Under the pieces are notes generated by a model. That model did no database searches. It saw only the letters and a program-made list of their open reading frames with translations, and was not told where the DNA came from. From an uncultured Bacteroidota bacterium (GTDB lineage Bacteria > Bacteroidota > Bacteroidia > Flavobacteriales > Flavobacteriaceae): a DNA stretch of 64,000 nt. The translations under genes and the position numbers were made by a program. This document shows positions 10,050-20,043 of this stretch, in pieces (the stretch's first letter is position 1; each line of letters starts with the position of its first letter). Location: NCBI GenBank assembly GCA_902577515.1, contig CACGZJ010000001.1:1-64000 (forward strand), in the 5' to 3' direction.

Positions 10050-10980
10050 TGGATTTTCTATAAATATTATGGTCTTTCAACATATCTAAATAAGTATTAT
10101 ATCTTGATTCAAAAATTTCACCATTTATTATTTCACTTTTTATATTACAATTTGGTTCATCTAGATGAAGACAATCTTTAAATTTACATTTGTCTTTTGC
10201 TTTAAAAAATTCTGGGAAAAAATCCCCAAGTTCATTTTTTGAAATATCTACAAGACCAAACCCTCTTATTCCAGGAGTATCTATTACCCTTATATTTGAA
10301 TCTAGATCAAACATTTCTGCATGTGTGGTTGTGTGTTGACCCTGATTATGCGAGGATGATATCTCTTTTGTCTTCAGGCTTAAACCAGGTGATATGTAAT
10401 TGATTAAAGTTGATTTACCTACTCCACTATGACCAGAGATCATACAGGTTTTGTTTTTCATTTTTGCAATTAAATTATCTACTCCATCCCCATATTTGGC
10501 CGAGATTAAATCACAATTATATCCTATATGATTATACATGTTAATCATTTCTTTAATTTGATAATCTTCATTTTCTTGGAAGGTATCAATTTTGTTAAAG
10601 GCCAAAATAACAGGAATGTCATAAGCCTTACAGGTAACTAAAAATCTGTCAATAAAATTATTTGTTGTTACAGGGTTATCAAGGGTGACAACTAGTATTG
10701 ATAAATCGATATTAGACGCAATTATATGATACTGTTTAGAAAGTTTTACTGATTTTCTAATTATATAATTAGATCTAGGTAAAATATCTGAAATAATACC
10801 GGTATTTTGATCTTCTATTTCAAATATTACATCATCACCAACTGATATTGGATTTGTAGTAGAGATATCCTTAAGTCTAATTTTTCCCTTTATTCTACAT
10901 TCAAAAAATTTATTTTTTGATTTTACTAGGTACCAACTCCCTGTTGATTTATATACTTTACCCTCTAACATATATAACAA
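10024..10980 (-). CDS. rsgA: Ribosome small-subunit-dependent GTPase RsgA (YjeQ)
   Basis: RsgA is a circularly permuted GTPase that checks late maturation of the 30S subunit. The order of motifs shows the permutation: an OB fold at the N-terminus, G4 NKID (129-132), then the P-loop GHSGVGKST (183-191), the GQHTTTH switch, and G3 DTPG (234-237). A C-terminal zinc site is formed by Cys265, Cys270, His272 and Cys278. Two start codons are possible: ATG at 10980 and ATG at 10971 (MLEGKVYKSTG), the second giving a more typical N-terminus. It overlaps dtd. Confidence 0.95.
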   Translation of the reverse strand: MLYMLEGKVYKSTGSWYLVKSKNKFFECRIKGKIRLKDISTTNPISVGDDVIFEIEDQNTGIISDILPRSNYIIRKSVKLSKQYHIIASNIDLSILVVTLDNPVTTNNFIDRFLVTCKAYDIPVILAFNKIDTFQENEDYQIKEMINMYNHIGYNCDLISAKYGDGVDNLIAKMKNKTCMISGHSGVGKSTLINYISPGLSLKTKEISSSHNQGQHTTTHAEMFDLDSNIRVIDTPGIRGFGLVDISKNELGDFFPEFFKAKDKCKFKDCLHLDEPNCNIKSEIINGEIFESRYNTYLDMLKDHNIYRKSNESSNSES

Positions 10981-11016
10981 TATATTTTTTCCTAATCATA
11001 TTAACAAATCTACTTA

Positions 11017-12561
11017 ATGATATTTGTATCTTTAAACAAAAAATTGAACAAGAAAGTCTTACTATTAATTCTTGATGGATGGGGAATTGCAGATAACAAA
11101 GATGCATCTGCACCTGACAAGGCAAATACTCCAAATTTTAATTCGTTAATTGAGAATTACCCAAATAATTTTTTAATAACTCACGGTGAAAAAGTTGGTT
11201 TGCCAAAAGGTCAAATGGGAAATAGTGAAGTTGGTCACATGAATATTGGTTCGGGAAGGATAGTTCTGCAAGATCTTCTTAAAATTAATAATAGTATTAA
11301 AGAAGGTAAGTTTAGAAATAAAAGTCATTTTAATGATATAATTAACTATACTAAAAAAAATTCTTCAAATGTCCATTTAATGGGTCTAGTTTCAGACGGA
11401 GGTGTTCACTCTCATATAGATCATTTAAAAGAGATTATTTTAACATTATCCGAGATTAAAGATAATATCTATATCCATGCATTTACTGATGGCAGAGACG
11501 TTGATCCAAAATCTGGGATTGATTGTATAAAATCTATTGAAACATTTTGTAAAAAAAATGGGGGCAAACTTGCAACCATAATTGGCAGATACTATTCAAT
11601 GGATAGGGATAATAGATGGGAGAGAGTTAAGAAAGCTTATGATCTAATTTCAAATTCTGTTGGATACAAGTCAACTGATTTGATACATGATATTAATAAT
11701 TCATATTCAAAAGGAGTAACAGATGAATTTATAGAGCCCCTTTTGAAGGTAGATTCAGATAGGAATCCAATTCATGAACTAAATTCTAATGATACCATAA
11801 TTTTTTTTAATTATAGGACTGATCGTGGGAGGCAGCTAACGTCAGCTTTATGTGAAAAGGATTATTTAGATCATGGAATGACTAAATCTGTAAGTAATTT
11901 ATACACACTTACTAATTATGATGAAAATTTTAAAATTGCAAAACCAATTTTTGAGAATAAGGTTCTTAAGAATACTCTTGGAGAGGTAATTTCTAAAAAT
12001 AATTTTAATCAACTAAGAATTGCGGAGACTGAAAAATATCCACACGTGACATTCTTTTTTAATGGTGGTATCGAGAAAAAATTTAAAAATGAGGAAAGAA
12101 TTTTATGTGCATCTCCAAAAGTAGCTACTTATGATCTTAGACCCGAGATGAGTTCTGATGAAGTAACAAAAAATGTAATAAGAGAAATCAAAAAAAGTAA
12201 ATTTGAGTTTATATGCTTGAACTTTGCTAATCCAGATATGGTAGGACATACAGGAAATTTTACTGCTGCAATTAAAGCTTGTGAAGCAGTAGACAATCAT
12301 CTTGGAAATATTATAGATGAAGCAACTAAAGAAGACTATACATCTATTGTTATAGCTGATCATGGAAATTGTGAGAGAATGATTAATGATGATGGCTCAG
12401 TAAACACATCTCATACTATCAATCCAGTCCCTATAATTCTAGTTAATTTTGAAAACAAAGAAATTAATAATGGAGTGCTCGCAGATATTGCTCCTACTAT
12501 ACTTGATATTCTTGGTATAGAAACTCCAATAGAAATGGAAGGGGAATCATTACTAATATGA
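11017..12561 (+). CDS. gpmI: 2,3-bisphosphoglycerate-independent phosphoglycerate mutase
   Basis: This enzyme interconverts 3- and 2-phosphoglycerate in glycolysis, using two Mn ions and a phosphoserine. In the 514-residue protein the alkaline phosphatase-superfamily metal site begins at LLLILDGWG (Asp20), and the catalytic serine is Ser70 in GNSEVGH. Later ligands are in G-R-Y-Y-S-M-D-R-D-x-R-W, the N-Y-R-x-D-R-x-R segment, ADHGN and the T-S-H-T segment. The ATG at 11017 adds about nine residues compared with the usual LNKKVLLLILDGWG start, so a TTG at 11044 is an alternative. Its stop overlaps the next gene by 4 bp. Confidence 0.96.
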   Translation: MIFVSLNKKLNKKVLLLILDGWGIADNKDASAPDKANTPNFNSLIENYPNNFLITHGEKVGLPKGQMGNSEVGHMNIGSGRIVLQDLLKINNSIKEGKFRNKSHFNDIINYTKKNSSNVHLMGLVSDGGVHSHIDHLKEIILTLSEIKDNIYIHAFTDGRDVDPKSGIDCIKSIETFCKKNGGKLATIIGRYYSMDRDNRWERVKKAYDLISNSVGYKSTDLIHDINNSYSKGVTDEFIEPLLKVDSDRNPIHELNSNDTIIFFNYRTDRGRQLTSALCEKDYLDHGMTKSVSNLYTLTNYDENFKIAKPIFENKVLKNTLGEVISKNNFNQLRIAETEKYPHVTFFFNGGIEKKFKNEERILCASPKVATYDLRPEMSSDEVTKNVIREIKKSKFEFICLNFANPDMVGHTGNFTAAIKACEAVDNHLGNIIDEATKEDYTSIVIADHGNCERMINDDGSVNTSHTINPVPIILVNFENKEINNGVLADIAPTILDILGIETPIEMEGESLLI

Positions 12562-13061
12562 AAAAGATCTATTTATTATTTATAGCTATTTTATTTACAA
12601 GCTGCTCTCAGAATCAAAATTATCTTTTAGAAGAAGGAGTAGTAGATATAGATTATTTAAAAAAATCACCAAAAACATATTGGTTTAACGAAAATTTTCA
12701 AAACTATACAGTTGAAAAAATAAACAGAGATAATTTCTCTGAGTTATACAATTATGATATTGAAATATTCATGAATACATTATGCCATGACTCTCAACGA
12801 GAAATACCCAGATTAATTAAAATTCTAGAGGAGCTTAATTTTCCCGAAAATAAATTAAAAATTATTTTACTTAATCCAAATAAAAAGTCAAAAATGGGTT
12901 ATGAAGTAAACAAAAATATAACTAATACACCAACGATTATTTTTAATTTAGATAATACTGAGGTTAACAGAATAGTTGAATTTCCAAAGGAGAGTCTAGA
13001 GAATGATATTCTCAAAATTTTAAATGATGAAGATTATAAACATGTATATTTTATAGAATGA
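12558..13061 (+). CDS. Thioredoxin-like lipoprotein with a single active-site Cys
   Basis: The 167-residue product starts with a lipoprotein signal (hydrophobic stretch, then FTSC with Cys16). The mature part looks like the thioredoxin-family proteins of Bacteroidota that carry a CGDSKREVPR-like motif. Here it reads NTLCHDSQREIPR, with one Cys at 76 in a C-H-D-S arrangement, and a cis-Pro-like N-T-P-T-I-I-F further on. Only one thiol is present, so it cannot run a two-Cys disulfide cycle alone; a monothiol or non-redox role is inferred. It lies between gpmI (4 bp overlap) and map (4 bp overlap), in one operon. Confidence 0.65.
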   Translation: MKKIYLLFIAILFTSCSQNQNYLLEEGVVDIDYLKKSPKTYWFNENFQNYTVEKINRDNFSELYNYDIEIFMNTLCHDSQREIPRLIKILEELNFPENKLKIILLNPNKKSKMGYEVNKNITNTPTIIFNLDNTEVNRIVEFPKESLENDILKILNDEDYKHVYFIE

Positions 13062-13864
13062 TACTAAAAGATATAAATGAAATTAAAAAAATTAGGGAAA
13101 GTGCCCAATTAGTCTCAAAAACTTTAGGTTTAATGGCAGAAGAAATTAAACCTGGAATAACTTCTTTATATCTTGATAAGATTGCAGAAGAGTTTATACT
13201 TGATAATAAAGCTAAGCCAGGGTTTAAGGGATATGATAATTTTCCAAATACATTATGTGTAAGTATAAATAATGAAGTTGTACATGGTATTCCATGTGAT
13301 ACACCTTTAAAAAATGGTGATATAATTTCAATAGATTGTGGAGTTTTAAAAGATGGGTTCTATGGTGATCATGCATATACTTTTTCTGTAGGTGAGGTAT
13401 CCAAAGAAGTTCAAGAACTATTAGATGTAACAAAAAAATCACTTTATAAAGGAATTGAATCAATGAAAGAGACTAATAGAATTGGTGATATAGGTGAAGC
13501 AATAGAAAACTATATTAATATTCATGGTTATGGAATTGTGAGAGAGCTAGTTGGCCATGGATTAGGTCAAAGTCTTCATGAATTACCAGAAGTTCCAAAC
13601 TATGGTAAAAAAGGAACTGGAAAATTCATAAAAAACGGACTAGTATTGGCAATAGAACCAATGATAAATCTTGGAACTGAAAAAATTAAAATAAATGATG
13701 ATGGATGGACCTTTGTGACTCTCGACGGCCTTCAGAGTGCTCATTTTGAACATAATATTGCAGTTATTGATAGTAAACCAGAATTACTATCAACATTCAA
13801 ATATATATACCAAGCTCTTGGAATTGAATCTGACGAAGAAGATAAATTCAATAATTTTTTTTAA
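13058..13864 (+). CDS. map: Type I methionine aminopeptidase
   Basis: Map removes the initiator methionine from nascent proteins. The 268-residue protein keeps all expected residues: His76 (VHG), the metal ligands Asp93 and Asp104 (S-I-D-C-G ... Y-G-D-H), His167 (GHG), His174, Glu200 (I-E-P) and Glu231 (F-E-H-N). The length and absence of a zinc-finger extension indicate type Ia. It overlaps the preceding lipoprotein gene by 4 bp and is followed after 3 bp by a methyltransferase. Confidence 0.96.
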   Translation: MILKDINEIKKIRESAQLVSKTLGLMAEEIKPGITSLYLDKIAEEFILDNKAKPGFKGYDNFPNTLCVSINNEVVHGIPCDTPLKNGDIISIDCGVLKDGFYGDHAYTFSVGEVSKEVQELLDVTKKSLYKGIESMKETNRIGDIGEAIENYINIHGYGIVRELVGHGLGQSLHELPEVPNYGKKGTGKFIKNGLVLAIEPMINLGTEKIKINDDGWTFVTLDGLQSAHFEHNIAVIDSKPELLSTFKYIYQALGIESDEEDKFNNFF

Positions 13865-13867
13865 TAA

Positions 13868-14632
13868 ATGAAATACATATTAAAATTCTTACCAAGAGAG
13901 TTATTAATAAAATACAGCTTCCACTTTATACCAATTTTTAAAATTATATTCAAAGGAAAAAGATTTTATGATCCAATAGATGGAAATGGATACTCAAAAT
14001 TTTTATCATATGGTTATAAAAAAATAAGAAGAAATGCATTATCCCCTGGAACACTATCTTTGGAAAGACATAGACTTCTTTGGTTATACCTTGTTAACGA
14101 GACAAATTTTCTTGATTCAAAGCTTAAAGTTCTGCATATTGCACCAGAACAAATTTTTTATAAAAAATTTAAAAAAAATCAAAACTGGGACTACTTAACT
14201 TTTGATTTAAAATCACCATTAGCAGATATAAAAGGAGATATTAAATCAATGGATTTTGAGAATAAATCTTTTGATCTAATAATATGTAATCATGTTCTTG
14301 AACATATTGATGATGATATAAAAGCTTTAAATGAAATTTTTAGAGTTTTAAAGTTTGGTGGTGTTGCAATCCTTCAGGTACCTATTAACTTTAAAAGAAA
14401 TGAAACTCTTGAGGATCAATCAATAATTTCTAAGAAAGATAGAGAGAAATATTTTGGGCAGTATGATCATGTACGAGAATATGGTTTGGACTTTAAAGAG
14501 AGAGTTGAAAAAGCTGGATTTGAGGTAGAGATGGTGTATTATACTGAAAATTTCTCTGAAGAAATGAAATTAAAATATGGCTTACAGATAAATGACGTAA
14601 TTCCTATTGCTAGAAAATCATTTAGTAATTAA
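13868..14632 (+). CDS. Class I SAM-dependent methyltransferase, substrate unknown
   Basis: This 254-residue protein has a Methyltransf_11-like core: V-L-H-I-A-P-E (motif I region, about 88-94), S-F-D-L-I-I-C-N-H-V-L-E-H-I-D-D (about 134-149) and F-R-V-L-K-F-G-G-V-A (about 158-167). The N-terminal part contains L-S-L-E-R-H-R, seen in a flavobacterial family that follows map, in my recollection. The acceptor is unknown; it may act on a small molecule or lipid. The last 15 bp overlap apbE on the opposite strand. Confidence 0.75.
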   Translation: MKYILKFLPRELLIKYSFHFIPIFKIIFKGKRFYDPIDGNGYSKFLSYGYKKIRRNALSPGTLSLERHRLLWLYLVNETNFLDSKLKVLHIAPEQIFYKKFKKNQNWDYLTFDLKSPLADIKGDIKSMDFENKSFDLIICNHVLEHIDDDIKALNEIFRVLKFGGVAILQVPINFKRNETLEDQSIISKKDREKYFGQYDHVREYGLDFKERVEKAGFEVEMVYYTENFSEEMKLKYGLQINDVIPIARKSFSN

Positions 14633-15616
14633 ATCCCATCCATTAGATTTTACTGGAATAATATTTCCATCTTTTGAAACGAGTAAAAGGGACTCTACAT
14701 TTTCTATATTATTAATGATTTCTGTGCTTTGATATGGATCCATTAACATCAATGCAGTTGCCCATCCATCAGCAGTAATACATAAGTCAGCTATAACAGA
14801 TGCGCTAAGGATATTATTAGAAGATGTTTTACCTGAAATGGGATTTATAATATGTGTGTATCTATCTCCAGTGATAGGGTCGATTCTGAACTTTCTATAA
14901 TTACCTGAAGTTGCAAGAGACTTATTATCAAGATATATTTCAGAGTAGAATTTATTCATTTCTAAAGGGTTCTGAATTGCAACTTTCCATATATCTCCTT
15001 TACTGGAAATGCCTTTTGCTATAACTTCCCCTCCAACCTCAATCAAAAAGTTTTCATAGCCACTTTTAATAAATAAATCATTTATTAAATCAACTGAGTA
15101 TCCTTTTGCAATTGCATTAAAGTCCAAAAATATATCTTTATTTGATTTAACGATTTCATTGTTATTGTTAAGGGTCACTTTACCAAACCCCACAATATTT
15201 TTTAAACTATCAATTTTATAATCATTAATCTGTTGGCTACTAGTTTCTGGGCCTAATCCATAAAAATTAACAAAAGACCCAGCAGTTGGGTCAAAGAAAC
15301 CATTTGAGTTTAACCAAATTTCCTTTGACTTATTGAATACATTAATAAAATGAGCATCAACTTCAACAGGTGTTGATAATTTATTAACTCTTGAAATTAT
15401 TGAGCTATCAATGTATGTAGACATTGATAAATTAACTTGATTAAAAATAGAGTCAATTTGATCTTCAATTAAACCTTCATTGGATTTTGTCTCAACTATA
15501 ACACTATAGGATGTTCCAAGAGCGTTTCCTCTTATACTCTTATACAAATTAGTATTTGTATTGCAACTATTTAATAGAATTATTGTAAGAAAAAAAAGTG
15601 TTTTTGATTTCATCAA
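14618..15616 (-). CDS. apbE: FAD:protein FMN transferase ApbE
   Basis: ApbE transfers FMN from FAD onto a threonine of periplasm-facing proteins; its known targets include NqrB and NqrC. The 332-residue product has a lipoprotein signal (L-L-N-S-C) that would anchor it outside the cytoplasmic membrane, the region G-T-x-Y-S-V, the G-x-x-A-K-G-Y-x-V-D segment, V-E-V-G-G-E and the C-terminal metal-binding A-D[11 protein letters not shown]. It is the last gene of the nqr operon and overlaps the nqrF stop by 4 bp, which supports a dedicated role in Nqr maturation. Confidence 0.94.
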   Translation of the reverse strand: MMKSKTLFFLTIILLNSCNTNTNLYKSIRGNALGTSYSVIVETKSNEGLIEDQIDSIFNQVNLSMSTYIDSSIISRVNKLSTPVEVDAHFINVFNKSKEIWLNSNGFFDPTAGSFVNFYGLGPETSSQQINDYKIDSLKNIVGFGKVTLNNNNEIVKSNKDIFLDFNAIAKGYSVDLINDLFIKSGYENFLIEVGGEVIAKGISSKGDIWKVAIQNPLEMNKFYSEIYLDNKSLATSGNYRKFRIDPITGDRYTHIINPISGKTSSNNILSASVIADLCITADGWATALMLMDPYQSTEIINNIENVESLLLVSKDGNIIPVKSNGWDLITK

Positions 15617-16908
15617 CCACCAAAGTCATCAAACCTTACATTCTCAGGAGGAACTCCAAAATCTTCAGCCATCTTTTCAACTGCTTGATTCATTAATGGA
15701 GGACCACAGAAATAGACTTCAATATCTTCTGGTGAGTCATGTTTAGAAAGATAATTGTCAATAACAACTTGATGAATAAATCCAACAAAACCATCACCTT
15801 GCCCATCTAAAGAATCTTTAACCTTCCAGTTATCTTCTTCTAATGGTTCTGAAAGAGCAATATAAAACTTGAAGTTTGGATAATCTTTTTCTAAAGCTCT
15901 GAAGTGATCAACATAAAATAGCTCTCTCTTTGATCTACCTCCATACCAAAAGGTTACTTTTCTACCTGTTTTAATAGTTCTAAAAAGCTCATATAAGTGA
16001 GATCTCATAGGTGCCATTCCAGCACCACCACCAACATATAGCATCTCTGCTTCCGATTCATTAATAAAGAATTCACCGTAAGGACCAGATATTGTAACTG
16101 TATCACCAGGCTTTTTTGAGAAAATATATGAAGATGCTATTCCTGGATTAACTGACATCCATTGATTTTTTTTACCATCCCATGGGGGAGTTGCAATTCT
16201 AACATTAAGCATGATTTCCTTACCCTCAGCAGGATATGATGCCATTGAATATGCTCTCTCAACTGTTTCTGAATTTTTCATCTTGAGTGGCCATAAGTTG
16301 AAATTATCCCATTCTAGTTTAAATTTTTGAGGATCATCAGGATGTTCTTTAGGATGAGATGTTATATCAATATCATTGTAATCAATATCACATTCAGGAA
16401 TTTCAATCTGAATATAACCTCCTGCTTTATAATCCATTTCTTCAGGTATCTCGATAACAAACTCCTTTATGAATGATGCAACATTGAAATTACTTTTAAC
16501 TTTAGCCTCCCATTTTTTTATACCAAAGACTTCTTCTGGCACTTCAATCTTCATGTCCTGTTTAACTTTAACTTGACATCCAAGTCTCCAACCCTCAGAT
16601 ATTTCTTTTCTTGTAAAATGAGGTTCTTCAGTTGGAAGTATTTCACCACCTCCTTCTAACACCTGACATTTACATTGCACACAAGTTCCTCCTCCTCCAC
16701 ATGCAGACGGAAGAAAAATTTTATTATTTCCAAGTGTAGTTAGCAAAGTGTCACCAGAGCTTACTTCTACATCTTTTTCACCATTAATTACAAGTTTTAC
16801 AGGGCCTGATGGTAAAAGTTTCTCTTTTGCAACAAGAAGCATTGTAACTAAAAGAAGAGTTATTACAAAAAGACCGATGGTACTGGCTATTATTACATTT
16901 ATATCCAT
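15613..16908 (-). CDS. nqrF: Na+-translocating NADH:quinone reductase subunit F
   Basis: NqrF accepts electrons from NADH. This 431-residue protein has one N-terminal membrane helix (about 4-27), a plant-type ferredoxin domain with Cys70, Cys76, Cys79 and Cys111 for the 2Fe-2S centre, and a ferredoxin-reductase module. That module has the FAD motif R-A-Y-S-M-A-S-Y-P and an NAD-binding G-G-G-A-G-M-A-P. The C-terminus has C-G-P-P-L-M. All expected residues are present. It is three bases downstream of nqrE. Confidence 0.97.
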   Translation of the reverse strand: MDINVIIASTIGLFVITLLLVTMLLVAKEKLLPSGPVKLVINGEKDVEVSSGDTLLTTLGNNKIFLPSACGGGGTCVQCKCQVLEGGGEILPTEEPHFTRKEISEGWRLGCQVKVKQDMKIEVPEEVFGIKKWEAKVKSNFNVASFIKEFVIEIPEEMDYKAGGYIQIEIPECDIDYNDIDITSHPKEHPDDPQKFKLEWDNFNLWPLKMKNSETVERAYSMASYPAEGKEIMLNVRIATPPWDGKKNQWMSVNPGIASSYIFSKKPGDTVTISGPYGEFFINESEAEMLYVGGGAGMAPMRSHLYELFRTIKTGRKVTFWYGGRSKRELFYVDHFRALEKDYPNFKFYIALSEPLEEDNWKVKDSLDGQGDGFVGFIHQVVIDNYLSKHDSPEDIEVYFCGPPLMNQAVEKMAEDFGVPPENVRFDDFGG

Positions 16909-16911
16909 TAT

Positions 16912-17529
16912 TTAAATTTTAATTCCCATAAAACTCATAAAACCTAGAGCCATTAAACCAGTAATAATAAAAGTTATTCCTAGACCTTTTAATGGATCGG
17001 GAATATTAGAATATGTAATTTTTTCTCTAATTGCAGCAATGGCAACTATTGCTAGATACCAACCAATTCCTGAACCAAAGCCATAAACAGCAGATTCAAA
17101 AGTATTTATAAAATCTTTTTGTTGCATAAATAGTGAGCCTCCAAGTATTGCACAGTTTACCGCAATAAGTGGAAGAAAAATTCCTAAACTTCCATATAAA
17201 GTGGGAGAAAGTTTTTCAACAATCATTTCTACTAGCTGGACCATTGATGCAATAACAGCTATAAACATTATGAATGTTAAAAAGGATAAATTTACATCTT
17301 GAAATTGAGGTCCTATCCATGTTAGGGCTCCAGGAGCTAATAAATATTGATCAATTAAATAATTGATAGGAACAGAAATTGTTAAAACAAAGATTACTGC
17401 TTTACCTAGCCCATCAGCTGTTTTTACTGTTTTTGAAACTGCAAGATATGAACACATACCGAGGAAATATGCAAATACCATATTTTCAATGAATATACTC
17501 TTGACAAATAAATTAACTAAATCTTCCAT
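16912..17529 (-). CDS. nqrE: Na+-translocating NADH:quinone reductase subunit E
   Basis: This 205-residue polytopic protein has about six membrane helices. Cys26 (L-G-M-C-S-Y) and Cys126 (V-N-C-A-I-L-G-G) correspond to the conserved pair that, with two NqrD cysteines, holds the intramembrane iron centre. Start and stop abut nqrD and nqrF. Confidence 0.96.
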   Translation of the reverse strand: MEDLVNLFVKSIFIENMVFAYFLGMCSYLAVSKTVKTADGLGKAVIFVLTISVPINYLIDQYLLAPGALTWIGPQFQDVNLSFLTFIMFIAVIASMVQLVEMIVEKLSPTLYGSLGIFLPLIAVNCAILGGSLFMQQKDFINTFESAVYGFGSGIGWYLAIVAIAAIREKITYSNIPDPLKGLGITFIITGLMALGFMSFMGIKI

Positions 17530-18177
17530 TTAATCTTTTTCTATTAGTTTTCTGTTATAATATCTCTGAATCCATATGTAGACACCAACAACAATTAATG
17601 CCATAGGTGAAAGCAACATAAGTCCGTTATCTTGATAACCCAGATCATATACAAACTGAGGTATAACTGGGACACCCCACAACTCACCTGAACCAAATAG
17701 CTCCCTAACAAAAGCAACAACAATTAAAATCCATCCGTAACCTGAAGCATTCCCTACTCCATCCAGAAAAGATTTCCAGACACCATTACCAAGTGCAAAA
17801 GCTTCAAATCTTCCCATTATTATACAATTAGTAATTATTAGTCCAATAAAAATTGCTAGTTGTTTACTCACATCATATGCATAAGCTTTTAAAAATTGAT
17901 CTACAAGTGCAACAAGTGTTGCTACAACTAGTAGCTGTACAATAATTCTAATTCTTGTTGGTATAATATTTCTTAAAATAGAAACAATAACATTTCCAGC
18001 TGCCATTACAAAAATTACTGAAAGTGTCATAACAACAGCAGGTTCAAGTTTAACAGTAATCGCTAAAGCAGAGCAAATACCTAAAACCTGAACTGTAATT
18101 GGATTATCATCATCCAATGGATCAGTTAATAATGCTCTATTCTTTTTTGAAAATAAAGGTTCTCTTTCTTTACTCAT
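17530..18177 (-). CDS. nqrD: Na+-translocating NADH:quinone reductase subunit D
   Basis: This 215-residue membrane protein is homologous to NqrE. Cys35 (L-G-I-C-S-A) and Cys118 (T-N-C-I-I-M-G-R) are the conserved iron-site residues. It has the F-V-R-E-L-F-G-S-G motif near the fifth helix. The start overlaps the end of nqrC by 8 bp, and the stop meets nqrE directly. Confidence 0.96.
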   Translation of the reverse strand: MSKEREPLFSKKNRALLTDPLDDDNPITVQVLGICSALAITVKLEPAVVMTLSVIFVMAAGNVIVSILRNIIPTRIRIIVQLLVVATLVALVDQFLKAYAYDVSKQLAIFIGLIITNCIIMGRFEAFALGNGVWKSFLDGVGNASGYGWILIVVAFVRELFGSGELWGVPVIPQFVYDLGYQDNGLMLLSPMALIVVGVYIWIQRYYNRKLIEKD

Positions 18178-18886
18178 TATTTATGCTATTAAAATATGGC
18201 AAATAGTTTTCAATTCTCTCAATAATCATATCTGATACTCCATCACCAGTAATTGTTGCTCCTGATATTGCATCAATTTCATTATCCATTTTGTCAGAAT
18301 TACCTGGATCATTATTTGTTTTTGTAAGATACACTCCAACAAAGTTTCCATCTGAATCTTTAATTTTTTCATCATTAAAACTATCAATAAACCAATCCTC
18401 GGTAATTTCAGCACCAAGTCCAGCAGTTTCAGACTTATGATCAAATGAGACTCCTTTTATAGTGTTAATGTCATCCTTTAGAGCAATATATCCCCATATC
18501 TCTGCCCATAAACCTGCTCCTCTTAATGGTATTACATAAAATTTATCACCATCAACATTAGCTATATACAATGGAAATCTTTGAACATCTTTATCTTTTT
18601 TAACTTCTAGTGCAAGATTAATATTAAAAGCATTTACTTCTGCATCAACAGATCCATTAGATTTTAAAGAAAGCTCTTCTTTTACATAATCACCATATAG
18701 ATACTCTGATTCATCTCTACTTACATTTATTCCAACTGAAGAGAGTATATTTTGCATCTTTTCTTTTTTAATATTTGCATTCTGAAGATCTTTCAAAGAC
18801 TCAGATGTAAACGACAATACTGAAGCAACAGATACAACCATTATAGTAGCAAAAATGTATGTATGTTTATTTGACTCCCTATTCAT
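18170..18886 (-). CDS. nqrC: Na+-translocating NADH:quinone reductase subunit C
   Basis: NqrC is a 238-residue protein with one N-terminal membrane helix (about 8-27) and a large extracytoplasmic FMN-binding domain. The flavinylation motif is intact: D-A-I-S-G-A-T, with the acceptor Thr at about 211. The preceding G-A-E-I-T and A-E-I-W-G-Y segments are typical. The start codon overlaps the nqrB stop by 1 bp. Confidence 0.96.
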   Translation of the reverse strand: MNRESNKHTYIFATIMVVSVASVLSFTSESLKDLQNANIKKEKMQNILSSVGINVSRDESEYLYGDYVKEELSLKSNGSVDAEVNAFNINLALEVKKDKDVQRFPLYIANVDGDKFYVIPLRGAGLWAEIWGYIALKDDINTIKGVSFDHKSETAGLGAEITEDWFIDSFNDEKIKDSDGNFVGVYLTKTNNDPGNSDKMDNEIDAISGATITGDGVSDMIIERIENYLPYFNSINNE

Positions 18887-20043
18887 TATGCAGCTTTTAA
18901 TTTAATACTTTGCCATCTTTTTCTTCTCATGCTTATATTAGATTCTATAACATAGTGGTCTATTAATGGTGCAAAAACATTCATCAATAAAATCGCAAGC
19001 ATTACTCCTTCTGGATAAGCAGGATTAAATACTCTAATAAGTATACAGAATACACCAACTAGGAATCCATATATCCATTTTCCTTTTGTTGTTTGAGCTG
19101 CAGAGACAGGATCAGTGGCCATAAATACAATACCAAAAGCAAAACCTCCAACTAAAAGATGATTATACCATTCAAAGCTCATCAGCGAATTTGCACCCCA
19201 AAGATTAAATAAAATTCCAACTACAGATGCTCCAATTACACCACTAAGCATAATTCTCCAGCTTCCAACCCCAGTAATTATTAGAAGTAATGCACCAATC
19301 AAAACGAAAAACACTGAAGTCTCAGCAACTGAGCCAGGAATTGATCCCATGAACATACTAAAAGAAGAATAAGAAACTTCTGCATTTGCAGCTAATGATC
19401 CTAATATGGTCTCTCCAGAAATTCCATCTACATTTGATGCTTCTGAAACCCACACCTTATCACCTGACATAAATGTAGGATATGCAAAAAAGGCAAATGC
19501 ACGAGCAGTTAAAGCTGGATTCAAGATATTCATTCCTGTTCCACCAAAAGCTTCTTTTGCAATTAATACTGCGAAAACAACTGATATTGCAAGCATCCAT
19601 AATGGCATATCAACTGGCATTATCATTGGAATAAGAAGTCCTGTTACTAAATACCCTTCATTAACTGGATGATTTCTGTAAACTGCAAATGCAAATTCTA
19701 TAGCTAAACCAACAGCATAAGAAACAGCAATCATTGGGAAAATTTTATAGGCACCATGCAGAACTGCATCAATAAAAGTAAACTGAATATCAGTTTGAAT
19801 ATAATATTGATAACCAGTATTATACATACCGTAAAACAATGCAGGAACAAGAGCTATTATTACTGTTATCATTGTTCTTTTTAAATCAACACCATCTCTA
19901 ATATGAGATCCTTTAAATGTAGTGTGGTTAGGAACAAAGAGCATTGTCTCAAATGCATTAAATGCAGGATATAACTTTTCTAATTTACCTCCCTTATCGA
20001 AAGGTTTTTTTAGCATATCAACTTGTTTTCTAATAAAATCCAT
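18886..20043 (-). CDS. nqrB: Na+-translocating NADH:quinone reductase subunit B
   Basis: NqrB carries the second covalent FMN, riboflavin and the Na+ channel. The 385-residue protein has many membrane helices, the L-N-P-A-L-T-A-R-A-F segment and the G-F-A-F-G-I-V-F-M-A-T-D-P-V-S-A region. The flavinylation loop reads D-G-I-S-G-E-T (206-212): the acceptor Thr212 and the Asp are kept, but the usual Ala of S-G-A-T is Glu211. NqrC in the same operon has the standard S-G-A-T. See the findings. Confidence 0.95.
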   Translation of the reverse strand: MDFIRKQVDMLKKPFDKGGKLEKLYPAFNAFETMLFVPNHTTFKGSHIRDGVDLKRTMITVIIALVPALFYGMYNTGYQYYIQTDIQFTFIDAVLHGAYKIFPMIAVSYAVGLAIEFAFAVYRNHPVNEGYLVTGLLIPMIMPVDMPLWMLAISVVFAVLIAKEAFGGTGMNILNPALTARAFAFFAYPTFMSGDKVWVSEASNVDGISGETILGSLAANAEVSYSSFSMFMGSIPGSVAETSVFFVLIGALLLIITGVGSWRIMLSGVIGASVVGILFNLWGANSLMSFEWYNHLLVGGFAFGIVFMATDPVSAAQTTKGKWIYGFLVGVFCILIRVFNPAYPEGVMLAILLMNVFAPLIDHYVIESNISMRRKRWQSIKLKAA

